From contig NZ_JAGJCF010000021.1 in NCBI RefSeq assembly GCF_017815135.1, positions 1 through 64,000 of the forward strand: a DNA stretch of 64,000 bases, written 5' to 3'. Position 1 is the first letter of the stretch, and each line of letters starts with the position of its first letter. Shown here in pieces: positions 9,040-17,112 of this stretch. Position numbers and translations under genes: made by a program. Under the pieces are notes generated by a model. The model saw only the letters and a list, made by a program, of their open reading frames with translations, had not been told where the DNA came from and made no database searches. The DNA is from Jiella mangrovi (GTDB lineage: Bacteria; Pseudomonadota; Alphaproteobacteria; Rhizobiales; Rhizobiaceae).

Positions 9040-9918
9040 TCAGGCGTCCTCATTCGCGATGGCCAGCTGGTAGCTCTCCGGCACGAAGCGAAAGCCGCCA
9101 TCGTCCAGCTTTTCGGCATAGCCGAGCGCCGGGAACGGCATGTGATAGCCGATGAAGGGAATGCGTTCGGCGGCAATCCTGTCGAAGACCCGCTTGCGGG
9201 TCTGGCTGGCCGTCTCATGGTCCATGTCGAAGCCGACCTTCCAGTCGGGCTTTTGCAGCGAAGCGACGAAGTGGTTGGCGGTATCGGCCGTCAGCATCAG
9301 CCGCTGGCCGGATGATTCGAGCTCGAAAATCATGTGGCCGGGGGTGTGGCCGGGGGCGCTGCGGGCCGTGATGCCGGGCACGACGGCGTCGCCGTCCTCC
9401 AAAAAGGTCATCTTGTCCTGCAAGGGCACGACGAAGGTGGCGACGGTCTCGGCCATGCCGGCCCGCTCGCCGTTCTTCGCCTCGTCCGACGTCCACCAGC
9501 CGAATTCGCGTGCCCCGGTCACGTAGCGGGCTTTCGCAAATGTCGGCTGGCCTGCGGTCATCAGTCCCATGATGTGGTCGGGATGCAGATGCGTGAGGAC
9601 GACGATGGTGACGGCGTCGGGTGCGTAGCCAGCAGCCGCCATGCGCTCGACGAGCTTGCCGTAACCGTTTGCCTTGCCGCTTTCGCCAAAGCCGGTATCG
9701 AACAGGATGAGATCGTCGCCGAGCTCGACGAGCGTCGGGGCGAAACCGTTGACGAAGCGCGTCTCCGGCAGGAGGTTTTGCCGCATCAGCGCGGCGACTT
9801 CCTCCTGGCTGCGGTCGGCGCCGAACGTCGGATGCGGGCCATCGGCGTGGCGTGCGCCGTCGAGTACCGTCGTGATCCGCGCGTCGCCGAGGGCAAAGCG
9901 CTGCCAGCCTGGTGTCAT
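9040..9918 (-). CDS. MBL-fold metallohydrolase, lactonase-like
   Basis: A 292-residue metallo-beta-lactamase-fold enzyme. The zinc signature HLHPDH lies at residues 110-115, with a further metal His in SAPGHTPGHM and an Asp in TADTANH. The overall pattern, with FDTGFG before the signature, matches the AHL-lactonase/methyl-parathion-hydrolase-like branch, so lactone or ester hydrolysis is plausible but not established. No signal peptide is apparent in this start choice. It is a single minus-strand gene convergent with the alpha/beta hydrolase. Confidence 0.85.
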   Translation of the reverse strand: MTPGWQRFALGDARITTVLDGARHADGPHPTFGADRSQEEVAALMRQNLLPETRFVNGFAPTLVELGDDLILFDTGFGESGKANGYGKLVERMAAAGYAPDAVTIVVLTHLHPDHIMGLMTAGQPTFAKARYVTGAREFGWWTSDEAKNGERAGMAETVATFVVPLQDKMTFLEDGDAVVPGITARSAPGHTPGHMIFELESSGQRLMLTADTANHFVASLQKPDWKVGFDMDHETASQTRKRVFDRIAAERIPFIGYHMPFPALGYAEKLDDGGFRFVPESYQLAIANEDA

Positions 9919-10228
9919 GATATCTGCCTTCTCGATTGGTTGTTCGACCTGGGGCCACCGGGCGATCGCCGACGCCGGCCGCCCGCGCTAAGCGTTCCGT
10001 TCACGGACGGCCGCAAACCGGACAGCGCGGGCTCGCAATTGCACGAACCGATATCGGCGCGCCTCGGTTCCGGCCTTCGAAGAAGCACCGGGCAAGAAAG
10101 CGTCACGGGTTATTCGCGGATATGCCGAAAGGCCGGGCCCGAACGCGTGGGAGAGCTGATCGCGAGCTGCCATGTGGCGGCCGGCACGCTTCCCGTCCTG
10201 CCCGATCAGGCCGATCGCCAGACCGGTG
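9919..10228. other. Intergenic stretch, nothing recognised
   Basis: These 310 bases lie between two minus-strand genes. I find no supported coding region, no strong hairpin with a T-tract and no copy of the local repeats. The promoter for the MBL gene presumably lies near 9920-9990. Confidence 0.4.
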
Positions 10229-11260
10229 TCAGCCCTGGCAAATCTGCGGAGCGATGAAATCCAGTAGCGGCCAATCGACGAAGTCGGCCGTGAAGTCACC
10301 GTGGCGCATCCGCCATTTGGCGACATTGTCGACTTCTCCCAGCACGACCTTCTCGGCCAGCACCTTCTCGATGCCGACGCCGTCCTCGGGCGTTTCGCGT
10401 AAAAACCTCTCGGCCATTTCGAACAGGATCACGTCCGGGGCAAATTTCTTGACGATGCGAAAATCCGCCGAAAGCGAGTGAACGAACAGGACCTCGTCGA
10501 CGAAATTGGCGAACATGCGGGCCAGATTGATCCCGGAAAAGCTGTCGCCGAAAATCAGCAGTCTCAAACGAGCGGAGTTCCCGGACCGTCCTCCGGACGG
10601 CTTCACGTAGCGGGAAATTCGTCCGCGATTTCTGAGTTTGTTGTCGGTGACCCGGACAAAGTGGGAGTTCGTCATCACGGTGTTGTAAGATTTCCGCACC
10701 GGGGTGAATTTCATGCCGAGGTCGCCGATGATTTCCTTGTGGCCCCAGACCGGCACGAAGTCGGGGCTGATCCCCCATTGCTCCAGCACCATCGTGGCGG
10801 CCCGCCATGCCCCGAGGTCGTTGAAATGCGTGTCGGTTCGGGAATAGGAAAACAGCCCCTCTGCGCTTGGCGTTGCCATCTCGCCGACGGGATAGATGAC
10901 CCCTGGTCGATGCGCGAGTTTGCAGGCGAGCCGACCGGGATCCAGAACGACGTGGTCCGCAAAGCGAGAAAATACCGCGAGTTTCTCTGGGCATATCAGG
11001 TGGATACAGTCGAGAAAAAGCCTCTGGCGAAAGCTGATCGCCCGGTTCCAGACATGGGCGGTCCCGGGAGAGACCGGCTCTGTGCCGGTCAGGTATGAAA
11101 GGCTTCGGTTGGTACCTTCCTTAAGGAAAAGCCATTCTTCACGCCCGGCAATGACCTCCATGCATCCTGCACTCCAATGCGGGACGATGACATCCCCGCG
11201 ACCTCCGTTACTTGTGATTGCATCATATAATAAGTGCGATTGATAGATGTCAATCGCCAC
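10229..11260 (-). CDS. AlgX/AlgJ-like SGNH-hydrolase-fold protein
   Basis: A 343-residue protein resembling the acetyltransferase-associated SGNH domain of AlgX and AlgJ. It has the entry motif GREEWLFLKEGTN (about 39-51), the DTHFND block (Asp143, His145) and the GDSFSG block (Ser240), which together supply the Ser-His-Asp triad of this family. Family members O-acetylate exopolysaccharide such as alginate. No MBOAT acyl-donor partner is adjacent, and no signal peptide is evident, so the localisation and acceptor are unclear. Base composition is visibly less GC-rich than its neighbours, and an AT-rich segment lies upstream at about 11220-11280, suggesting horizontal acquisition. Translation may begin later, at Met34. 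Confidence 0.68.
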   Translation of the reverse strand: MAIDIYQSHLLYDAITSNGGRGDVIVPHWSAGCMEVIAGREEWLFLKEGTNRSLSYLTGTEPVSPGTAHVWNRAISFRQRLFLDCIHLICPEKLAVFSRFADHVVLDPGRLACKLAHRPGVIYPVGEMATPSAEGLFSYSRTDTHFNDLGAWRAATMVLEQWGISPDFVPVWGHKEIIGDLGMKFTPVRKSYNTVMTNSHFVRVTDNKLRNRGRISRYVKPSGGRSGNSARLRLLIFGDSFSGINLARMFANFVDEVLFVHSLSADFRIVKKFAPDVILFEMAERFLRETPEDGVGIEKVLAEKVVLGEVDNVAKWRMRHGDFTADFVDWPLLDFIAPQICQG

Positions 11261-11440
11261 TAACGCGACTTTCGTCTTGGATTGGCGACAGATCAGGGTG
11301 ATCGAGGGCGATTGCGGTGCTCGTCGCCGACCTTTTCGGCCCAGCCTCTCCGACGACGACAGGTTGCAGGGATCCGGCGCGGCGGGCGCGTTCGGATCAA
11401 GTCCTGGCCTTGCTCAAAAGGGCGGGCAGGCGGTGGCCCC

Positions 11441-12352
11441 TCAGGCGCCGTCGAGCAGATGTTTCAGCCGCTCGAAGATGAAATCGACCAAAAGCCGCAC
11501 GGCCGGAAGCATCGCCCGGCGTGACGTGAAGGCAATGTGGAACACCGCTTCGGGACCCTGCCACTCCGGCAGGAGGCGCACGAGCTTGCCGGCAGTAACG
11601 TATGGCCAGGACACGACATCGGGGACGAATGCGACGCCAAGCCCGGCGATCGCGGCATCGAGCACCATCGGCATGCTGTTGGAGGCGAGGCGCGGCTCGA
11701 TCCGCAGCCGATGTTCACGGCCGTCCGGCCCGAGCATCGTCAGCACTTCCTCCGGATGCATGTCGTCCCGCCCCAGAAAGCCGAGAGCGAGAAGATCCTC
11801 CGGCCGTTCGAGCGGCCCGGCGCGTTTTGCAAGTTCGGGGCTCGCCACGAAGCAATTGCGGATCGAACCGAGCCGCTTGACGACATATTCGCTCTCGCCG
11901 GAAAAGTCCGAGCGCGCTCTCACCGCGATGTCGATCCTGTCCTCGATCAGATCGGAGCGACGACTGCTGACGACCATCTGCACGCGAATATGCGGATAAT
12001 GCTGCAGGAAGGCGGCCAGGCCATCGGAAATGGCATTGGCAGGCCCGCCCGGCGGCACGGATATGCGCACGAGGCCGCGCGGTTCGCCGGAAAGGCGCGC
12101 GGCAGCACGGCTCGCCTCCTCCAGTTCCAACTTCGCCGAATGGGCGTGGCTATAGATGTCACGGCCGATGTCCGTAACCTCGAAACGGCTGGAATTGCGC
12201 TCGATCAGCCGCACCTTGAGCCGCTCTTCCAGGTGTCGCACCCGGCGGCTGAGCACCGATTTGGCGACTCCGAGTTCGCGTGCCGCGGCACTGAAGCCGC
12301 GATTTCGCACCACGGCTTCGTAGTAATAGAGATCGTCGAAGGTTCCAGGCAT
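11441..12352 (-). CDS. LysR-family transcriptional regulator
   Basis: A 303-residue LTTR. The N-terminal winged helix-turn-helix covers residues 1-60 (FSAAARELGVAKSVLSRRVRHLEERL), followed by the linker helix and a periplasmic-binding-protein-like effector domain (about 90-295). The LEERLKVRLIERNSSRFEVTD region is typical of the CrgA/DsdC-like branch. It is transcribed away from the small secreted-protein gene, with a 177-base divergent intergenic region in which LTTRs commonly bind; that regulatory link is inferred. The effector is unknown. Confidence 0.9.
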   Translation of the reverse strand: MPGTFDDLYYYEAVVRNRGFSAAARELGVAKSVLSRRVRHLEERLKVRLIERNSSRFEVTDIGRDIYSHAHSAKLELEEASRAAARLSGEPRGLVRISVPPGGPANAISDGLAAFLQHYPHIRVQMVVSSRRSDLIEDRIDIAVRARSDFSGESEYVVKRLGSIRNCFVASPELAKRAGPLERPEDLLALGFLGRDDMHPEEVLTMLGPDGREHRLRIEPRLASNSMPMVLDAAIAGLGVAFVPDVVSWPYVTAGKLVRLLPEWQGPEAVFHIAFTSRRAMLPAVRLLVDFIFERLKHLLDGA

Positions 12353-12529
12353 GGCGTTCTCTTTTTGGAACGAGGCGTCATCAAAATGCCTCTAGCGCCC
12401 CCACCGTTCCATCTTATCTCTTCAACCAACGGCCGATGTCGCCGGATCGAACGGTCCGGAAGAAGCGACAGGCGGCCCGACACGCCGAGCCACGCAATGG
12501 CCCGGCAACAGATATGAAAGGCGAAAGCC

Positions 12530-12844
12530 ATGAAGACCCTCACCACCCTGTCCGCTGCAATTCTCGCCGCCGCGATCGCGGTTCCGACCATTGCTTCGGC
12601 CGCGCCGTTGAACGTGACCGGCGCTCCCTACAACGACAATGTCGACCCGCAGAACCTGCAGGCGATCCAGAACCAGCCGACGCCGGACGATCCGATGATC
12701 CCGGGCTCGAGTGCATCGACCCGGCTCTACAACGCCCAGGTCCGCGACGTCGTATCCGACACGACGGCGAAGACCTTCAAGCAGGCGGAACGGCAGGAGA
12801 CGCCTTCGCGCCTCATCGTTCCCGGATCCAGCGCCGATTTCTGA
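12530..12844 (+). CDS. Small secreted protein with duplicated PGSSA motif
   Basis: A 104-residue protein with a clear Sec signal peptide (residues 1-25, cleavage probably after ASA). The mature part is about 80 residues, polar, without cysteines, and contains two similar elements, DPMIPGSSAS (about 56-65) and LIVPGSSADF at the C-terminus. I do not recognise the family. It starts 177 bases from the divergent LysR gene and is followed by two hairpins, so it is probably a single-gene transcript. A periplasmic or extracellular role is inferred from the signal peptide only. Confidence 0.75.
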   Translation: MKTLTTLSAAILAAAIAVPTIASAAPLNVTGAPYNDNVDPQNLQAIQNQPTPDDPMIPGSSASTRLYNAQVRDVVSDTTAKTFKQAERQETPSRLIVPGSSADF

Positions 12845-13158
12845 GCATCCGGCAAACCGCTTCGGTTTGTCCAAAGACAAGGGCGTGGCCATCTCGGCCG
12901 CGCCCTCTGCGTCTGAAAGTTCGGCCAGACATCGACGCAACGCCGCGAACCCGGTCCGGGCAAAGGCGGTGCCGAAGCGGCCAAGGCTCGGTCCTTAAAT
13001 TTTTCGTCGATTGGGTTTAGACCCGGCTCCTCGCCCAACCGCATCGATTCGCCAGGGCGTTCCGGTTTGCCGCCGTGCGCCACTGCCAATGCCGGGATCC
13101 GGGCGGAACGACACCACCGGCCGGAAACTGTCCGCCGGGCAGTGAAAGTATCTGACGC
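12845..13158. other. Intergenic stretch before the MFS gene
   Basis: Apart from the two hairpins near its left end I see no supported feature. A short open frame continues through part of it but has no recognisable content. The promoter for the MFS gene should lie around 13000-13140. Confidence 0.4.
12852..12906 (+). terminator. Tandem hairpins after the small secreted-protein gene
   Basis: The first hairpin pairs CAAACCG with CGGTTTG across a three-base loop at about 12853-12871. The second, at 12880-12906, pairs 11 bases (AGGGCGTGGCC with GGCCGCGCCCT, one G-T pair) around ATCTC. Neither is followed by a T-tract, so this is a termination or 3'-stability candidate rather than a textbook terminator. 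Confidence 0.5.
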
Positions 13159-14547
13159 GTGAACCGCATCGTCCCGATCGTCCTTGCCGTTGCCCTGTTC
13201 ATGGAGAACATGGATTCGACGGTCATTGCGACCTCGCTCCCGGTCATCGCGAACGACATCGGCACCAGCCCGATCGCCCTCAAGCTGGCGCTGACCAGCT
13301 ACTACGTCTCGCTGGCAATCTTCATTCCCATCTCCGGACGGATCGCCGACCGCTACGGCGCCAAGCTGGTCTTCCGGATTGCCATCGCCGTTTTCGTCCT
13401 CGGCTCGCTGGCCTGCGCCACGGTCACCTCCCTTGGCGGCTTTGTCGCCGCCCGCTTCCTGCAGGGCATGGGCGGGGCGTTGATGACGCCCGTCGGACGG
13501 CTTTTGCTCGTGCGGGCCGTGCCGAAAAAGGACCTTGTCGACGCGATGGCCTGGTTCACGATCCCGGCGCTGATCGGCCCCCTGCTCGGCCCGCCGATCG
13601 GCGGGGCGATCTCCACCTATTCCGACTGGCGCTTCATCTTCCTGATCAACCTGCCGATCGGCCTTGCCGGCATCCTTCTCGCCGGGCGGTATCTGCCGAA
13701 GGTCGAGAAGATCCCGAGCATCCGCTTCGACATTCCCGGCTTCTTCCTCTCGGGCTTTGCCTGCGCCGGGCTCGTCTTCGGCCTTTCCGTCGTCTCCCTG
13801 CCGGCGCTGCCGCCGCTCGTCGGCGTCGTGATGGCGGCGGCTGGTCTCGGCTCGGCTGCACTGTTCGTCCTTTACGCCCGCCGCACGGCCGAACCGCTCC
13901 TGCGGCTGAAGCTCCTCAAGGTCCCGACGCTCAGAGCCGCCATCGTCGGCGGGACCCTGTTTCGCATCGGCACGGGCGCGGTGCCGTTCCTGTTGCCGTT
14001 GATGCTGCAGCTCGGCTTCGGCTACACCCCGCTCCAGTCGGGCCTGACGACCTGCATGTCGATCGGCGGTGCGATGGTGATGAAATTCCTCGCCAAGCCG
14101 ATCCTCAACCGGTTCGGTTTCCGGCGAACCCTTTTGGCAACGGCGGTCATCGGCGGCGGCATGACGATGCTGATCGGCTTGTTTCGGCCGGAATGGCCGA
14201 TCGTTCTGGTCGTTCTTCTGCTTCTGGTCGGGGGCTTCTTCCGCTCGCTGTTCTTCACCTCGATCAACACGCTCGCCTTCGCGGATCTGTCGAACCGCGA
14301 ATCGGGCGACGCGACGGCGATGATGGCCGCGGTTCAGCAGGTGGCGATCGCCACCGGTGTGGCCGTGGCAGGCGGCGTTCTGGAACTCGGCATGACGGTC
14401 GGCGGCCGGCCGGGGGTGGGCCTTGCCGACTTCACGCTCGCCTTCTGTGTCGTCGGCGGCGTCACGGCGATGTCCGTCCTCGCCTTCCTCAAGATGCCGG
14501 CCGATGCCGGCGACGAGGTGGCCGGTCGCCGGGTTCCGGCACAGTAG
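13159..14547 (+). CDS. MFS drug-efflux-type transporter (DHA2/EmrB-like)
   Basis: A 462-residue inner-membrane protein with about 12-14 predicted hydrophobic segments. Motif A of the major facilitator superfamily is seen as GRIADRYG (about 60-67), motif B-like RFLQGMGGALMTPVGR at about 101-116, and motif C-like GPLLGPPIGG near 140-150. The N-terminal LFMENMDSTVIATSLP is the D1-type signature of drug:H+ antiporters of the 14-TM family, although the length is on the short side. It uses a GTG start. The substrate is unknown. It converges on rlmE. Confidence 0.88.
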   Translation: MNRIVPIVLAVALFMENMDSTVIATSLPVIANDIGTSPIALKLALTSYYVSLAIFIPISGRIADRYGAKLVFRIAIAVFVLGSLACATVTSLGGFVAARFLQGMGGALMTPVGRLLLVRAVPKKDLVDAMAWFTIPALIGPLLGPPIGGAISTYSDWRFIFLINLPIGLAGILLAGRYLPKVEKIPSIRFDIPGFFLSGFACAGLVFGLSVVSLPALPPLVGVVMAAAGLGSAALFVLYARRTAEPLLRLKLLKVPTLRAAIVGGTLFRIGTGAVPFLLPLMLQLGFGYTPLQSGLTTCMSIGGAMVMKFLAKPILNRFGFRRTLLATAVIGGGMTMLIGLFRPEWPIVLVVLLLLVGGFFRSLFFTSINTLAFADLSNRESGDATAMMAAVQQVAIATGVAVAGGVLELGMTVGGRPGVGLADFTLAFCVVGGVTAMSVLAFLKMPADAGDEVAGRRVPAQ

Positions 14548-14598
14548 AGGGCGGGGCCTCGGCGGGCGCACCCACCGGCAACCCAAAGCGCTACCCGC

Positions 14599-15351
14599 TC
14601 ATCCCAGCGGCCCGGCCTCGTCATCCTCCTCGTCGGTGTGGCTGACGTCTTCGGCCGAAAGACCGCCGCGGCGGCCCTTGAAACCCTTGGCGAGAATGAA
14701 GAGCTCGACCGAGCCATCGCGCGAGGCCGGCGGCTTGACGTGATGGATCGACGTAAAATTCTGCTTGAGCAGCGTCAGGAGGTCGTTTTCGGTGCCGCCC
14801 TGGAAGGTCTTGGAGAGGAAATGCCCGCCGGGCTTCAGCGTGCGGATGGCGAAATCGGCGGCGACCTCGCACAGATGCATGGTGCGCAGATGATCGGTGC
14901 GGCGATGGCCCGTCGTCGGCGCCGCCATGTCGGACAGGACGATGTCCGGCGCGCGGCCGAGCGTTTCCATCAGCCTGGCGGGTGCCTCGTCGTCGAGAAA
15001 GTCCATTTCGAGGATCGTCGCGCCGGCCACCGGCTCGACCACGAGATAGTCGATCCCGACGACGGCGATGGCCTCCGTGGTCGATTTCGTCCGGTCGACC
15101 GCGACCTGCGCCCAGCCGCCGGGCGCCGTACCGAGATCGACGATGGCCTGCCCCGGCTTCAGAAGCTTGTAGCGGTCGTCAATCTCCAGAAGCTTGTAGG
15201 CCGCCCGCGAGCGGTAGCCGTCAGCCTTGGCACGGCGCACATAGGGGTCGTTGAGCTGGCGCTCGAGCCAGCGCCGCGACGACGCCTTGACGCCGCGCTT
15301 CTTCTTGACCCGGACCGACATGCCGCGGTCGTCGCCCCGTCCTGCCATCAA
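14599..15351 (-). CDS. rlmE: 23S rRNA (uridine-2552-2'-O)-methyltransferase RlmE/FtsJ
   Basis: A 250-residue SAM-dependent methyltransferase that modifies U2552 of 23S rRNA and promotes 50S maturation. Visible elements are the SRAAYKL segment with the catalytic Lys, the SAM-binding loop [13 protein letters not shown], the catalytic Asp in [11 protein letters not shown], and the KTFQGG Lys of the K-D-K-E tetrad. The N-terminal [22 protein letters not shown] is the basic extension usual in alphaproteobacteria; Met11 is an alternative start. The gene overlaps ppx by four bases (15348-15351), so the two are coupled. Confidence 0.93.
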   Translation of the reverse strand: MMAGRGDDRGMSVRVKKKRGVKASSRRWLERQLNDPYVRRAKADGYRSRAAYKLLEIDDRYKLLKPGQAIVDLGTAPGGWAQVAVDRTKSTTEAIAVVGIDYLVVEPVAGATILEMDFLDDEAPARLMETLGRAPDIVLSDMAAPTTGHRRTDHLRTMHLCEVAADFAIRTLKPGGHFLSKTFQGGTENDLLTLLKQNFTSIHHVKPPASRDGSVELFILAKGFKGRRGGLSAEDVSHTDEEDDEAGPLG

Positions 15352-16859
15352 TTGCCTCGTCTTCCGTCGCGTCGGCGCCAGACGCCGTCAGCGACCATCA
15401 TTTCAGTGAGCAGGCCCTCGCGGAGCCCGCGATCGGCAACGCGCAGCGCCCGCGCCGGCCAGACCCTGCGGATCGCCTCGAAGATCGCGCAGCCGGCCAG
15501 AACGAGATCGGCACGATCGGAGCCGATGCAGGGATTGGCGACCCGCTCCTCGAAGCTCCAGCCGGCAATCCTGTCGACCAGCGTGTCGGCCTCCTCGGAG
15601 GTCAGCCACAGCCCGTCCACCTGGCGGCGATCATAGCGTTCCAGCCCGAGATGGACGCCGGCGAGCGTCGTCACCGTGCCGGAGGTGCCGAGGAGATGGA
15701 AATTTTCCGTCCCGACGAGATCCTTCAAGGCGTCGCGATCGGGGAAGTCCGCGATCATCTCTACCGTCTCGTCCACCATCTTGGCGAAGAGTTCGGGCGT
15801 CACGTTGCGTCCGCCATGGCGCTCGGCGAGCGTCACCACGCCGACCGGCAGCGATGTCCAGGCGACGATGCGGCTGGCCAGCCGCCGCGTATGAGGGCCC
15901 CTGAGGTCGAGAAGCGCGATCTCCGAGGAGCCGCCGCCAATGTCGAAGAGCACCGCGCCCCGGGCCTTGCGATCGATCAGCGAACCGCAGCCCGAAACGG
16001 CGAGCCGCGCCTCGGTCTCGCGCGGCACGATCTCGAGGGAAAGGCCCGTCCGCTCGGCGACTTCCTCGATGAACTCCGCCCCGTTGGCCGCGGCCCGGCA
16101 GGCTTCGGTGGCGATCAGCCGGGAGCGACTGACGTCGCGGGCAGACAGCTTCTGGGCACAGACGGCGAGCGCCGCAGTCGCCCGGTCCATCGCCCCGCGC
16201 GACAGGCTTCCGGTGCGGCCGAGGCCTTCACCGAGCCGCACGATGCGCGAAAAGGCGTCGACGACGCGAAACTGCCCCGGCCGCGTGGGAACCGCGATCA
16301 GAAGCCGGCAATTGTTGGTGCCGAGATCGAGGGCCGCATACATCGGCGGCTTGTCGCGATCGACCGCGCCGAAGCGGCCCCTGGCACCATTGTCGGAAGC
16401 GGACGCTCCCTGCGGTCTGCCGTTCTGATTGGCGGGACGCGCAACGCCCTTTGCGGCGGGCGCTGAATCAGCGCCTTTTGCGGCCGGCGCGGACTTCGCT
16501 TCCGATGGCTCGCCCCGTCGGGAGCGACCATATTTGCGGGCACCACGAGGCACCCCGGCGGTCGCGCCGCCAGGCTTGCCCTTGTCCTGTTGGGGTATCG
16601 ACGGCGTGGCCGACTTCTTCCGCCCTTTTCGGCGACGGCGGCGTTGACGCTTGGTCAGCCGCGTGTCGTCTTCGGCGGAAGTCTTCGTTTCCTGCCCCTC
16701 GGCGCGCGCGTTCTGGACACCATCCGGCTCTTGCTTCGAATGGGCTCCTGCGGCGCGGCCGGCTCCGCCCGGGCGCCGGTCGTCAGCGTCGAAGGCGAAG
16801 GTCTCACGGGCTATCTGCGGCCGATGCCGATGTCTCCCCGAATCATCATGGTCACTCAC
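15348..16859 (-). CDS. ppx: Exopolyphosphatase / pppGpp phosphohydrolase family protein with basic N-terminal extension
   Basis: About 503 residues. The Ppx/GppA core begins near residue 164 at [17 protein letters not shown] (ASKHA phosphate-1 motif), with [15 protein letters not shown] (phosphate-2) and [13 protein letters not shown] further on. The enzyme family hydrolyses polyphosphate and/or pppGpp. I chose the GTG at 16859 because GGAGA lies six bases upstream. The first ~160 residues are low-complexity and basic, with an [11 protein letters not shown] run and a tandem SAPAAKG repeat, and may bind nucleic acid or polyphosphate. The frame is open further upstream, but that part overlaps the divergent addB promoter region. 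It is coupled to rlmE. Confidence 0.87.
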   Translation of the reverse strand: MSDHDDSGRHRHRPQIARETFAFDADDRRPGGAGRAAGAHSKQEPDGVQNARAEGQETKTSAEDDTRLTKRQRRRRRKGRKKSATPSIPQQDKGKPGGATAGVPRGARKYGRSRRGEPSEAKSAPAAKGADSAPAAKGVARPANQNGRPQGASASDNGARGRFGAVDRDKPPMYAALDLGTNNCRLLIAVPTRPGQFRVVDAFSRIVRLGEGLGRTGSLSRGAMDRATAALAVCAQKLSARDVSRSRLIATEACRAAANGAEFIEEVAERTGLSLEIVPRETEARLAVSGCGSLIDRKARGAVLFDIGGGSSEIALLDLRGPHTRRLASRIVAWTSLPVGVVTLAERHGGRNVTPELFAKMVDETVEMIADFPDRDALKDLVGTENFHLLGTSGTVTTLAGVHLGLERYDRRQVDGLWLTSEEADTLVDRIAGWSFEERVANPCIGSDRADLVLAGCAIFEAIRRVWPARALRVADRGLREGLLTEMMVADGVWRRRDGRRGN

Positions 16860-17112
16860 ACGTTCTCTCCGGCGCGGAACAGCATCAATCGCGTCCCCGG
16901 CGCCTTTCGTTACTGCGTCATGTCGAGTGTAACAGCCGCAAGGGGAAGCACAAGGGCGATGGCCGGAAGGTGGCTGGCTCCGGGCTTCCGAGACGCCTTC
17001 GCGACCGCCCCGGCCGTTTGCCATCGATGGTCCGCGCGTCACCAAGCAAATGGGGTCGCCGCTCCCCAGACGAAAGATGCGAATCGCATGGCCTCGGCGT
17101 AGACTTCGCAGA

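Noticed and set aside
12727-14586. A 619-residue open frame antisense to the MFS gene
   Set aside because: Low-complexity Arg/Asp/Glu/Gly/His-rich translation typical of an antisense shadow; the MFS frame has clear TM segments and motifs.
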